Shown in pieces: positions 16,273 to 24,190 of a DNA stretch of 52,575 bases (positions within the stretch are counted from its first letter, which is position 1; every line of letters starts with the position of its first letter). The notes under the pieces were generated by a model that did not search any database, was not told the origin of the DNA, and was given only the letters and a program-made list of their open reading frames with translations. The stretch covers positions 1 through 52,575 of the forward strand of contig CADCCQ010000013.1 in the NCBI GenBank assembly GCA_902799955.1, read 5' to 3'. Origin of the DNA: an uncultured bacterium. GTDB lineage: Bacteria; Verrucomicrobiota; Kiritimatiellia; RFP12; UBA1067. The translations under genes and the position numbers were made by a program.

Positions 16273-17462
16273 TATCAAATCCAGGCAAAGGCGGTTGGTG
16301 CTTGTTCGATTTCGGCGGTGTCCGCTATGAAATCAGCGACGCATTTGGAACGATGTTCGTTCCGGAATGTCTTGCGAATGCACTTTATGATAGTATGATC
16401 AATGGGAACCCCGTCGCAGTCGAGCTGGACGACGAGGGCGAAACGACAATCCTTACGGAGGGAAATGAAGGTTGCTGGTTTGTTATCCGGAATCATTATG
16501 ACGCCAGTCTGCCGAATGACGGTTTTGACCTTACAAGGGTTTTCGACCGTCCCGTGGAAGACGTTGCCGAGGAGCTTGCCACCGACCTCGAGAAATGCCC
16601 AGAGGAATGGGATAAAGCTTTTGACGTCGAAAACGGACTGACGTCGGAATGCGTTAAAATGCTACGCCACGCTCTGGCCGTTTCACGGGAGCGCAAGTCT
16701 GAATACGAGCATCTTATGGCGCAGGCATGGCGTGACGACACCGTTGTGAAAAATCAAAATAAGAAATCCGAAGATGTGATCCAGTCTTACAAAGATTGGG
16801 AGCAAACGCCACATGGACGGAAGATGATTGCAAAGAGCGAATCCATCGACTGGGAGAAGCGCAAGTTTGTCATCGGTTTCCCCGGAAACGGCTGGAACGT
16901 GTTCCGTCTGGGGGATTTTGAGTTTACTTTTAGCGAGTGCGGCGGGTGCTCTCCGGCGGGGCTGCTATTCTGGTTCCGGGCAAGAGTGGAAAAGAAGTCG
17001 CGACTCCATTTCTGCCTTAGCGGAGAGGGGCCCGAATTCTGGTTTTTTGAGACACCTCTTTCAAGATACGGCGTTGCTGTAGGAATGAAGGATGCCCCAG
17101 ACCGGGTCATCGACTTTTCCGGTATTTCACTGAGACAGATTTCTCGACAGCTTGTAATCGACGCATCATTGGACGTGTATGGGTTTTGCGACACCAGTTA
17201 CGGAGGTTGTTCGTGGGGCTGCGAGCAAGAGTTTCGTAACGCAATCGGTCTGCTCAAGCGAGCAATCAATCGGCGTTGGCCTAGAAGAAGCGCTCTCAAA
17301 GTTGGTGATGAATGGTTCATGCCGTATAAGTCCATGTTGCGTCACTATAAAGACGTTGATGTAAGAGCATCAGAAGCGGCGTTGGAAGGGCGGCATTTTC
17401 TGTCGCGTGCTATTGCAAAATTGCGTGCACATTTGGCGAAATGTGGCGAGGGTATGGAATGA
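16269..17462 (+). CDS. Unknown protein with apparent internal duplication, coupled to the restriction gene
   Basis: I do not recognise this 397-residue protein. It has no signal peptide or transmembrane segment. Two segments of ~100 residues look related: the first near residues 8-110 (GGWCLFDFGGVRYEISDAFG) and the second near 205-305 (NGWNVFRLGDFEFTFSECGG). Both have an aromatic/Gly start and end in an amphipathic helix (VEDVAEELATDLE; LRQISRQLVIDAS). AAAGGAG precedes the ATG, which overlaps the restriction-gene stop (ATGA), so the two are translationally coupled. It could be a defence accessory or an immunity-type protein. Third-position GC is lower than in the flanking housekeeping genes. 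Confidence 0.6.
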   Translation: MISNPGKGGWCLFDFGGVRYEISDAFGTMFVPECLANALYDSMINGNPVAVELDDEGETTILTEGNEGCWFVIRNHYDASLPNDGFDLTRVFDRPVEDVAEELATDLEKCPEEWDKAFDVENGLTSECVKMLRHALAVSRERKSEYEHLMAQAWRDDTVVKNQNKKSEDVIQSYKDWEQTPHGRKMIAKSESIDWEKRKFVIGFPGNGWNVFRLGDFEFTFSECGGCSPAGLLFWFRARVEKKSRLHFCLSGEGPEFWFFETPLSRYGVAVGMKDAPDRVIDFSGISLRQISRQLVIDASLDVYGFCDTSYGGCSWGCEQEFRNAIGLLKRAINRRWPRRSALKVGDEWFMPYKSMLRHYKDVDVRASEAALEGRHFLSRAIAKLRAHLAKCGEGME

Positions 17463-17506
17463 TGGTAATGTTATGGAACTACGAGATCGCCAAAGGAGGC
17501 GTGACA

Positions 17507-17602
17507 ATGGAAGATTTGACTAGGCTGTTTAAACTTGATGGGGACAGTCCCCGTGGCAATTCTTTCGCCGATGAGATAGAGCTTTTGTTGTTTGACATGT
17601 GA
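17507..17602 (+). CDS. Possible 31-residue small protein or gene remnant
   Basis: An ATG at 17507 follows a near-perfect AAAGGAGG (17491-17498) and opens MEDLTRLFKLDGDSPRGNSF, ending with ADEIELLLFDM at 17602. The same frame can start at 17462, overlapping the previous stop. The DNA contains GGGGACAGTCCCC (17540-17552), a palindromic core also seen at 39506-39518. It may be a truncated relic of a longer gene or a real small ORF. Confidence 0.35.
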   Translation: MEDLTRLFKLDGDSPRGNSFADEIELLLFDM

Positions 17603-17624
17603 ATAGATGGAGAAGGTGCGAGAA

Positions 17625-18635
17625 ATGACAATAAGCGAATACAACCGTTATGGACGCGTGAGGAACTATGTTCTTTGCGAAGACCCCAGAACAGATAACA
17701 CGCCGAAGTTGAACAAGAGGGGGTTTGCGTATGCAGCATGGTCTGATTCAAAATGCGACAATGACGGATTTTATCCATGTGTTACTTTGTATTTTGAGTT
17801 GCCTAATATAAAGGAGAAAAAGGTGGATACTGGCGGTTTGGGGCGAAGTGTTTCGTTCAATCCTACAACAGAAGAATTCCGATTTGGTCCGCCTGTCAAA
17901 AAGAGAGACACAGTGCGGCCAATAGATTTTGATTTCTACCTTGCGGCTTCGCGCGGAACGGTTGATGACCTGAAGCGGTTGATAGACAAGGGAGCCAATC
18001 CCGACGCACCTGTTTACAATGATATAGACGACGATTTGTATGCTATCCATCAAGCAGCTTTGAACCCTGATATCAATGTGCTCAAGTACATTGTCTCGCT
18101 TGGTGTAGATCCGTGCCGCGAAGACTTTTGGTGGCGTCAGCCGTTGGCGTTTGCCGTGCGCAAGAACTGTCTTGAAATGGTTAGATATCTTGTTGAAGCA
18201 GGCAATGATCCTTGCAGAGAAGATGACGACGGGAAAACTGTTTTAGGTGAGTCCGCTCTAAATCCCGATGTGCGAGTAATAGAATATCTAATATCTCTTG
18301 GAGCTAAAGTTGACCAATGTGCCATCGACAGGACAGAACTTGGCTACGCACTTACAAACGGAACACTCGAAAGAATGCAGTTTTTTATGGATCATGGCTC
18401 GGATTTGGCGTTGGCAATGCAGGAAAAGTGCTATTGGGCTCCATTGACCAATATTAGGTATGCCTTGGAACATGGTTACGATCCGAATTCTTTTGATTGG
18501 GGCGAATATGCTGATGGCCGTAGGAAGATTATAGATCAGCTCACTCCAAAGCGTCGCGCGTTATTTGAAGAATTTGGAGGTAAGGTTCACAATCCTAACG
18601 CGGAAATATTAGGTGACGAGGTTGAGGAGGTTTGA
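17625..18635 (+). CDS. Ankyrin-repeat protein
   Basis: The 336-residue protein has a ~100-residue N-terminal domain (MTISEYNRYGRVRNYVLCED, ending near FRFGPPVKKRD) that I cannot assign. Four or five degenerate ankyrin repeats follow: DFYLAASRGTVDDLKRLIDKGAN, AIHQAALNPDINVLKYIVSLG, PLAFAVRKNCLEMVRYLVEAG, and two more. Ankyrin arrays mediate protein contacts. In this setting they are frequent in toxin-immunity and defence loci. The ATG at 17625 has GGAGAAGG upstream; an ATG at 17607 is possible but lacks a ribosome binding site. AT-rich codon use sets it apart from the 1-12 kb genes. Confidence 0.8.
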   Translation: MTISEYNRYGRVRNYVLCEDPRTDNTPKLNKRGFAYAAWSDSKCDNDGFYPCVTLYFELPNIKEKKVDTGGLGRSVSFNPTTEEFRFGPPVKKRDTVRPIDFDFYLAASRGTVDDLKRLIDKGANPDAPVYNDIDDDLYAIHQAALNPDINVLKYIVSLGVDPCREDFWWRQPLAFAVRKNCLEMVRYLVEAGNDPCREDDDGKTVLGESALNPDVRVIEYLISLGAKVDQCAIDRTELGYALTNGTLERMQFFMDHGSDLALAMQEKCYWAPLTNIRYALEHGYDPNSFDWGEYADGRRKIIDQLTPKRRALFEEFGGKVHNPNAEILGDEVEEV

Positions 18636-18637
18636 GC

Positions 18638-19300
18638 ATGTTTGACCTGTGGCACAAGATCATGGAAGAGGGCGAGGTGGCAATACCTGCCAGTCCGTCT
18701 GGGTTGTCCGCGCTTGAATGGTGCGAGGTCGGCGAGAAATATCCACATCTTGTGCCAGAACTATTTCGCGGCTATGAACCCTTCAACTCGCCTTTCCTGA
18801 TACGTGAATCGCCGTTCGTCAACGAAAAGGGGGATGAGTATCTGTTCGTCGCAACTTCGCCAGATACTGGGAAGACGCTGAAATGCGGTCTGAATTTGTG
18901 GGATTTTCTGCCCAACCTTGGAAAGCCGGATTTCCATGACGACGAAAAAGACTCCAACCTGAACGCGATACTCGTCTGCAGTAGCTGTGGCGTTGCCGGA
19001 TGCGCTGGAATCTGGAGCCAGACCTGCCATGTCTCAAAGTGGATGGTGCATTGGTCGGTTCGCGTTTATGACGACGAGTTTGAGCTCTTCTTTGAGCGCG
19101 AGGCATACGAGATGGGGCTAATCGCCATGTTGCATGACATGGTGACTTCCGATGAAGTTTTCACAGCCCCCTATGGTTCGCCTTACGAAGACAAGGAGCG
19201 ATTTGTCGAGATGGTGAATGAGGCTTTGCTACAAAGGGCGTATTACAAAGACATGTGGCAGGAGTGCGAGAACAAGAAGATGAAGGGCTCCCATGGATGA
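18638..19300 (+). CDS. Unknown protein with a CSSCGVAGCAG motif
   Basis: The ~220-residue protein is soluble and acidic. Its one striking feature is CSSCGVAGCAGIW near residue 115, a CxxCGxxxCxG pattern likely to bind zinc, which recurs in uncharacterised proteins. It is followed by W.VHWSVRVYDDEFELFF, probably beta strands, and a helical C-terminus. A GAGGAGG ribosome binding site (18624-18630) supports ATG 18638 over the TTG at 18632. It sits between the ankyrin and SWIM genes, and its end overlaps the SWIM gene start by 8 bp. Function unknown; an immunity or defence accessory role is conjecture. Confidence 0.6.
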   Translation: MFDLWHKIMEEGEVAIPASPSGLSALEWCEVGEKYPHLVPELFRGYEPFNSPFLIRESPFVNEKGDEYLFVATSPDTGKTLKCGLNLWDFLPNLGKPDFHDDEKDSNLNAILVCSSCGVAGCAGIWSQTCHVSKWMVHWSVRVYDDEFELFFEREAYEMGLIAMLHDMVTSDEVFTAPYGSPYEDKERFVEMVNEALLQRAYYKDMWQECENKKMKGSHG

Positions 19301-21080
19301 TAGACTGATAGCATTGCTAGCCGATGTTGCGGATGAGCGGTTGTTCGCCTGGACAGACCCCAAGATGGTCGGCCGTGCGTACGGCTATCTTGATAAGGTC
19401 GAGGGCATTGCTTTTGTCGAAGGACAGGGAATCGTCGCTCTTGCGCATGGGACGGACGATTACTACACGAGGATTTTCATAGGCAATGACGGCGACCTTG
19501 AGTCTGTGTGTTCATGTCCCGTAGGGCGCAGGTGCAAACATGCCGTGGCAGTCATCCTAAATGTCTCCAAGACGATTAAGTGTGGCGGGCGCATTGCCGA
19601 GAATACGGTTGATTGCGAAATCTGGAAGGCGGCGGAATCTTCATTGGCTGCCGCAAAAGCCAAGATTGAGGAACGTGATAGAAAGATACTTGAGCAACGT
19701 CAGGCCAAAGAGAGGGAAGAGGAGGAATTCCGACAACGCATTGAGAAGCGGCGCAAGGAGTCGCTTGCGACATTTGGCGCTTTCCTTGAACGGGCGCGAG
19801 ATTGCCAAGCGAGAGGCGATTATGATGGCGTGCTAAAGGTTCTGGACGAGGCCTGCAAGAATACGGACGACGATTTTGACATTGAACCGTATGGCGGCGA
19901 ACTGTATGGCATGATTGAAGAAATTTCGAAAGTGGCCATCGAGGCGCTTAGATGTTGCAAGATGTCTGACTCTGAAAAGATCCTCTTCGTGCACGATGCG
20001 GAAACGCCGTATCGCTATTATGTGTCGCCGCAGTTCCTTTACGATGAATACTGGAAGGAAGACAACGCGACGAAGTTCTCGGTAGATGTCTGGCATGAGG
20101 TGGGAGACGCCTTGAAGGCCCGTTTGGATGACGATGCCTTTGTCGAGGGATGCGGATATCACGCCCTTTGCCACACGGTTTATGGGGTCTGCAAAGCCTA
20201 TTGGTTGGCGGGTCGCGGCGAGGAGGCGTTTGCATTGCGGAGAAGATTCGCGGCAAAAACCGATAGTTGGAGCCGTTGTGCCGATGACCTTTGTCGCTTA
20301 GGTCGGAGAGATGACGCAAAAACCTTTCTTCTCGGAGCGAGAGAGTTCGTCCGCAGTCCAGACAGCGAAGAATGGGACAATGGAAGCAGTCTGATTGACA
20401 AGCTTGCAGAGGTCTATGCGGGAGAGGGAAACTTTGCCTATGCGGCGGCTTTGTTGGCGGAGAACTGGCTGGCATTGGTTGGAGGAATTGATCATTGCAG
20501 TGACCAGCATGGGCTTGAACGAGTTCTGGACATGGCCGAGAAAGCCGGATGTCGTCGGAAAGTGTTCGTTGCACTTGCGCATGCCGTTGACACGCGCATT
20601 CCACCTCTAGGCGTCACGTTTAAGGACGAGCCTATCTGGTTCCCACACGAAAAACCTTTCCCTCCGCCATTTACGGGGAGAGAGCAGCCACCGCCATGGC
20701 CGTTGCCGCCCAGTGGCCTCGATATTGGTGTCTCAAATCCGCTGTTTCAGCTTAATGCGCATTGGTGGGAAGCAGAGGTTGTTGTAATCTGCGTGGCAAT
20801 TAAAGAAGGGCTCCTTGACGAGGCAGCGCACCGTTACATCGAACTTCCTCCCAAGCCTGGGCATTTGTTTCATGTTTCTGAAGGAGATCACTTGACTGCT
20901 TTTGAGCGAGAGGTACAAAAGGCGCTTGCCGGGAAGTATCCGGAGGTTGCCGTTAGAATCGCAGCTACGCAGGAATACAGAGCGTGGACATCGCATCATC
21001 GTGGGGAGAAGGTGCCAAAAGAAATCAAAGACCGACTTTTCCCTCTGATGAACGTTCGTGTGGAATGGCAGCGGGGATAA
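19293..21080 (+). CDS. SWIM zinc-finger protein
   Basis: The 595-residue protein has an N-terminal SWIM motif, CSCPVGRRCKH (C73, C75, C81, H83), a zinc-binding fold found in proteins that contact DNA or other proteins. A charged coiled-coil segment (residues ~115-155, AKAKIEERDRKILEQRQAKE) follows. The remaining ~430 residues are mainly helical and repeat-like, with RGDYDGVLKVLDEACKN-type TPR-like units and ARxFVRSPD/AAALLAENW segments. No helicase or nuclease motif is visible. It closes the overlapping gene run that starts with the restriction enzyme. Confidence 0.75.
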   Translation: MDDRLIALLADVADERLFAWTDPKMVGRAYGYLDKVEGIAFVEGQGIVALAHGTDDYYTRIFIGNDGDLESVCSCPVGRRCKHAVAVILNVSKTIKCGGRIAENTVDCEIWKAAESSLAAAKAKIEERDRKILEQRQAKEREEEEFRQRIEKRRKESLATFGAFLERARDCQARGDYDGVLKVLDEACKNTDDDFDIEPYGGELYGMIEEISKVAIEALRCCKMSDSEKILFVHDAETPYRYYVSPQFLYDEYWKEDNATKFSVDVWHEVGDALKARLDDDAFVEGCGYHALCHTVYGVCKAYWLAGRGEEAFALRRRFAAKTDSWSRCADDLCRLGRRDDAKTFLLGAREFVRSPDSEEWDNGSSLIDKLAEVYAGEGNFAYAAALLAENWLALVGGIDHCSDQHGLERVLDMAEKAGCRRKVFVALAHAVDTRIPPLGVTFKDEPIWFPHEKPFPPPFTGREQPPPWPLPPSGLDIGVSNPLFQLNAHWWEAEVVVICVAIKEGLLDEAAHRYIELPPKPGHLFHVSEGDHLTAFEREVQKALAGKYPEVAVRIAATQEYRAWTSHHRGEKVPKEIKDRLFPLMNVRVEWQRG

Positions 21081-21229
21081 TTGAGTAGGCGAGGTGAAAG
21101 TGCTGAAATGGCAACAAAGACTTTGCCCCCCGTCTGCACCTTGTCGTTTGAGTTGATAATCTGGTTTTCATTTTGCCGCCTCCATGAGTTTCCCGCACCA
21201 GTCTTCCTCACTGTTCGCCAGGCTGTTAC

Positions 21230-21294
21230 GGGACGGGCGGGACGAGCGGGACGGGCGGGACGAGCGGGACGAGCGGGACGGGAGGGACGGGCGG
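21230..21294 (+). repeat. Array of seven GGGACGRGC nonamers
   Basis: Seven uninterrupted 9-bp units occur (21230-21292): GGGACGGGC, GGGACGAGC, GGGACGGGC, GGGACGAGC, GGGACGAGC, GGGACGGGA, GGGACGGGC. It lies in the 312-bp gap between the convergent SWIM and amidase genes. An 82-codon frame through it is not credible as a gene. Confidence 0.9.
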
Positions 21295-21299
21295 AATTG

Positions 21300-21383
21300 A
21301 AGCTCTCAGCTCTAAGCTCTAAGCTCTAAGCTTCAGGCTCCAAGCTTCAAGCTCCAAGCTCCAAGCTCCAAGCTCCAAGCGGT
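21300..21383 (+). repeat. Array of about twelve AAGCTYY heptamers (AGCT every 7 bp)
   Basis: From 21300 the units are AAGCTCT, CAGCTCT, AAGCTCT, AAGCTCT, AAGCTTC, AGGCTCC, AAGCTTC, then AAGCTCC four times and AAGCGGT. The palindromic tetramer AGCT recurs at exactly 7 bp in ten of twelve units. It follows the nonamer array after 5 bp, so the gap 21081-21392 is filled in its right half by two different arrays. I see nothing in 21081-21229. Confidence 0.9.
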
Positions 21384-21392
21384 GACAGCGCG

Positions 21393-22325
21393 TCACTCTT
21401 TGCTTCTTCGCCAGTTGTCGATTCCCTCGGCGATGGCCTCGGCGATACGGCGGCGGCGGGCGTGGTTCCAGATCGCGAGCTCGCCCTCCGGCGTGGTGAT
21501 GAAGTCCGTCTCCACGAGGCAGCTCGGGATTTCCGGGTTCCGCGTGACGGCGAAGTTGGCGTGCATCACGCCGTTGTTGGGGATGTCCCCCTCGAGGGCC
21601 TTGCCCATGCTGGCGCTTATGGCGGCGGCGAGGCGCGCGCCGAGGTCGTTCCACTTGTAGACCGCCGTGTACCGCACCGTCCTCGGGTCGGTGCTGAACA
21701 TCGGCGCGTTGTGGTGGATCGAGACGAATGCGTCGGCGCCCATCCTTGTGGCGTCGCGGGGACGGTCCAGCAGGACGAGGGGCCTGTCATCGGTGCGCGT
21801 CATGACGACATTGTAGCCGAGAGCCTCCAGCGCCTTCTTGACCTCCAGCGAGAGTAGGAGGTTCGCCTCCTTCTCGAAGAAACCGTGGGGGCTGACGGCG
21901 CCGGTGTCCTTCTCTCCGCCGTGCCCGGGGTCGACGACTATCGTCATCTCGGAGGGCGACTTGCCGAATGGATGGGGCCGCGCCTCGTCCTTCGCGTACG
22001 GGAGCTTCTCGTACTTCTTCTCCGGCACTACTATCGGGTTGCCGTCCTTGTCGAGGCGCGGCTTCGGCTTGTGCTCCACGCGGATGACGTAGTTCGTCGT
22101 CTCCCCGTTCGCCGAGACCTCTATCTCGTTCTCGCCCTCCGAGACGTCCACCATCGTCACCCAGCCTCCCGTCTTGTAGACCTCGACGGGCCGCCCCTGG
22201 ACGACGAGGTTCGTCGTGCCGTGCGGGACCGCACCGTTCACGTACGTCTTTTCGACGAAGGGCAGCGTCTGCCCCGGGCGGGGGAACGCGATTGAGATGG
22301 ACGCGAGAAGGGTGCAGGTCGTCAT
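21393..22325 (-). CDS. N-acetylmuramoyl-L-alanine amidase (Amidase_3)
   Basis: This enzyme cleaves the amide bond between muramic acid and the stem peptide. The 310-residue chain has a hydrophobic N-terminus that is a weak signal (TCTLLASISIAF), a ~100-residue beta-rich region, and the zinc amidase domain with H135 (DPGHGG), E151, H204/H205 (SIHHN) and catalytic E272 (CLVETDF). All expected ligands are present. It starts 2 bp after the thrH stop on the same strand, so it forms the end of a tRNA-Tyr/thrH/amidase transcript. It is probably periplasmic, acting in cell separation or peptidoglycan turnover. Confidence 0.9.
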   Translation of the reverse strand: MTTCTLLASISIAFPRPGQTLPFVEKTYVNGAVPHGTTNLVVQGRPVEVYKTGGWVTMVDVSEGENEIEVSANGETTNYVIRVEHKPKPRLDKDGNPIVVPEKKYEKLPYAKDEARPHPFGKSPSEMTIVVDPGHGGEKDTGAVSPHGFFEKEANLLLSLEVKKALEALGYNVVMTRTDDRPLVLLDRPRDATRMGADAFVSIHHNAPMFSTDPRTVRYTAVYKWNDLGARLAAAISASMGKALEGDIPNNGVMHANFAVTRNPEIPSCLVETDFITTPEGELAIWNHARRRRIAEAIAEGIDNWRRSKE

Positions 22326-22327
22326 TG

Positions 22328-22930
22328 TCAGCCGATGCTCCTGAATATGGCGGCGAGGAAGTCGTCGTACGTCTCGAACGCCGGGATGTCCGGGTTCGCC
22401 TTCTTGATCTCCTCCGTGGAGCGGAAGAGGAACCCGGCCTTTGAGGCGCGGATCATCCCGAGGTCGTTGTAGCTGTCGCCCGCGGCGATCGTGTCGAAGC
22501 CGCAGCTCTGCAGCGCCTTCACGGTCGTCAGCTTGGACTGCGGGCAGCGCATCTTGTAGCCGGTGACGCGTCCGTCGCCGTCCGTCTCAAGCGAATTGCA
22601 GAAGATGGCGGGCCAGTTGAGCTTCCTCATCAGCGGACGCGAGAACTGGTCGAAGGTGTCGGAGAGGATCAGCACCTGCGTGCGCTCGCGCAGCTGGTCG
22701 AGGAACTCCTCCGCGCCGATGAGCGGGCGCATGGAGCCAATCACGTCCTGGATTTCCTTCAGCTTGAAGCCGTGCTTGTCGAGAAGGTCGATGCGGTAGT
22801 GCATGAGCTTGTCGTAGTCGGGTTCGTCGCGGGTCGTCCTGCGGAAGTCGGGGACGCCGGTCGCCTCCGCGAAGGCTATCCATATCTCCGGGACGAGTAC
22901 GCCTTCGAGGTCGAGGCAGACAATCTCCAT
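22328..22930 (-). CDS. thrH: Bifunctional phosphoserine phosphatase/homoserine phosphotransferase ThrH
   Basis: ThrH is a HAD-superfamily enzyme that dephosphorylates phosphoserine and can transfer the phosphate to homoserine. The 200-residue product starts MEIVCLDLEGVLVPEIWIAF (motif I D7 and E9, with the ThrH-type DLEG in place of DxDx), has LILSDTFDQF (motif II), and AAGDSYNDLGM (motif IV). The start at 22930 was chosen because AAAGGAG lies upstream; extending further would enter the tRNA gene. The tRNA-Tyr gene ends 50 bp upstream. Confidence 0.92.
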   Translation of the reverse strand: MEIVCLDLEGVLVPEIWIAFAEATGVPDFRRTTRDEPDYDKLMHYRIDLLDKHGFKLKEIQDVIGSMRPLIGAEEFLDQLRERTQVLILSDTFDQFSRPLMRKLNWPAIFCNSLETDGDGRVTGYKMRCPQSKLTTVKALQSCGFDTIAAGDSYNDLGMIRASKAGFLFRSTEEIKKANPDIPAFETYDDFLAAIFRSIG

Positions 22931-22980
22931 ATTGCTTTGCTCCTTTACAATGAAAGCCCCGTTCTCGGGGCTTCGCTGAA

Positions 22981-23066
22981 TGGTGGTGGGGCAAGGATTC
23001 GAACCTTGGAAGGCGTTAGCCAGCAGATTTACAGTCTGCCCTCGTTGACCGCTTGAGTATCCCACC
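22981..23066 (-). tRNA. tRNA-Tyr (GTA anticodon)
   Basis: Read on the minus strand, it runs from GGTGGGATACTCAAGCGG to the encoded CCA end. The anticodon stem-loop is GCAGACTGTAAATCTGC with GTA at 35-37. A long variable arm (class II) precedes the T arm CAAGGTTCGAATCCTTG. The last acceptor pair (A7-C66) is mismatched. The total is 86 nt including CCA. It shares a transcript with thrH. Confidence 0.95.
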
Positions 23067-23110
23067 TCAAGTCCCATGCGATGGCTGCCCAATCGCGTGA
23101 AACGGGAGAT

Positions 23111-23139
23111 AGTATATCAAATCTCTTCGTTCGGGTCAA
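23111..23139 (-). promoter_or_regulatory. Predicted sigma-70 promoter for tRNA-Tyr/thrH/amidase
   Basis: On the minus strand: TTGACC (23139-23134), 17 bp, TATACT (23116-23111), with TGA before the -10. The tRNA begins ~45 bp downstream. Confidence 0.75.
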
Positions 23140-23171
23140 GGGCGATTTTCGCTTTTTTGAAAAATCCAAGT

Positions 23172-23311
23172 CTGGCGATCTAGCAATCTAGAAAACTAGA
23201 AGTCTAGAATTCTAGAAGCCTAGGAGTCTAGCGACCTAGCAATCTAGTAACCTAGTAACCTAGAATTCTAGAAACCTAGCAATCTAGAAACCTAGAAACC
23301 TAGTAATCTAG
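23172..23311 (+). repeat. CTAG octamer array: CTAGNNNN repeated 17 times without phase slip
   Basis: CTAG occurs at 23180 and then every 8 bp to 23308 (17 sites). The four spacer bases vary (CAAT, AAAA, AAGT, AATT, AAGC, GAGT, CGAC, TAAC, AAAC and others), mostly with A second. A degenerate CTGG at 23172 keeps the phase. It lies between the tRNA-Tyr promoter and the end of the prepilin peptidase gene. Confidence 0.95.
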
Positions 23312-23337
23312 GGCGAGGTGAGTTCGGTGCATGAGGC

Positions 23338-24183
23338 TTATTTCCCTAGGAGGAGCTGAAGGTGCCACTGGACCAGCCCCGGCCCCCAGAACATCCAGAC
23401 GAGGCAGCCCGCGCAGATGAACGGCCCGTATGGAATCGCCGCGAACCCGCCGAGCCGCACCTTCGCGAGCAGGATCAGCACGATCCCGACTATGGACCCA
23501 AGAACCGCCGAGAGGATGAGAGTCGCGATCACTGCCACCGGCCCGAACAGCGCGCCCACCGCGCCCATCAGGAACACGTCCCCCATGCCCATCGCCTCTC
23601 GCTTGAACGCAAGCGTCCCGAAGAACCGCACGCACCACAGAAGCGAGAACCCGAGCGCCAGCCCGCCGAGCGACTGCAGCGGCGGGACAAAGAAGAAGTT
23701 CGGCGTGAGGTTGTGGAAATGCCACGGCGTGAACTCCCCGACCGCCCAGAACGCGACGGACGTCGCCACGCCCAGGATCATGCCACCCACGGTGACGAAG
23801 TCCGGCAGCAGCTGGTGGTCCAGGTCGATGAAACTGCCGACGATCATCAGCGATATCCATATCCACGCCAGCGGCGCGAGCCATCCGTAGTGCCAGAACG
23901 CCGCGAGGAACAGGACTCCGCCCAGTGTTTCGACGAGCGGGTAGCGCATGGATATCGGCTCTTTGCAGTTCGCGCACCTGCCGCGCAGGAGAATCCACGA
24001 GATGATCGGCACGTTCTGCCACCACCTTATGGGCGACGAGCATCTAGGGCAGTGCGACGGCGGCGAGACGATGGACTCGCCCCTGGGGACCCTCCAGATG
24101 ACAACGTTTAGGAAGGAGGCGATCGTCGCGCCCAGTCCGAACGAAAATGCGTCGAATGCAATCATTATCGCTTTCTGGTCCAT
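23338..24183 (-). CDS. Prepilin peptidase (A24 family)
   Basis: This inner-membrane aspartic protease removes the leader of type IV pilins or pseudopilins and methylates the new N-terminus. The 281-residue chain has the N-terminal methyltransferase region with FLNVVIWRVPRGES, the zinc tetracysteine CPRC...CANC, and the two catalytic Asp sites in FIDLDHQLLPD and AMGMGDV. About eight hydrophobic segments are visible. It starts 7 bp after the glycosyltransferase stop, so it is last in the icd-porin-glycosyltransferase-peptidase run. A start 6 codons later (MIAFDAF) is possible. Confidence 0.92.
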   Translation of the reverse strand: MDQKAIMIAFDAFSFGLGATIASFLNVVIWRVPRGESIVSPPSHCPRCSSPIRWWQNVPIISWILLRGRCANCKEPISMRYPLVETLGGVLFLAAFWHYGWLAPLAWIWISLMIVGSFIDLDHQLLPDFVTVGGMILGVATSVAFWAVGEFTPWHFHNLTPNFFFVPPLQSLGGLALGFSLLWCVRFFGTLAFKREAMGMGDVFLMGAVGALFGPVAVIATLILSAVLGSIVGIVLILLAKVRLGGFAAIPYGPFICAGCLVWMFWGPGLVQWHLQLLLGK

Positions 24184-24190
24184 TTCTTGT

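Noticed and set aside
21081..21329. 82-codon frame through the nonamer array
   Set aside because: It encodes GRAGRAG repeats produced by the array; no ribosome binding site or family match.
22981..23066. tRNA-Tyr as an integration site for the accessory block
   Set aside because: The block ends at 21.1 kb and is separated from the tRNA by the amidase and thrH genes; no repeat of the tRNA 3' end, integrase or other mobility gene is visible.
12114..23311. CRISPR array interpretation of the short repeats
   Set aside because: Units are 7-9 bp with no 25-40 bp repeats or unique spacers, and no cas genes are present.
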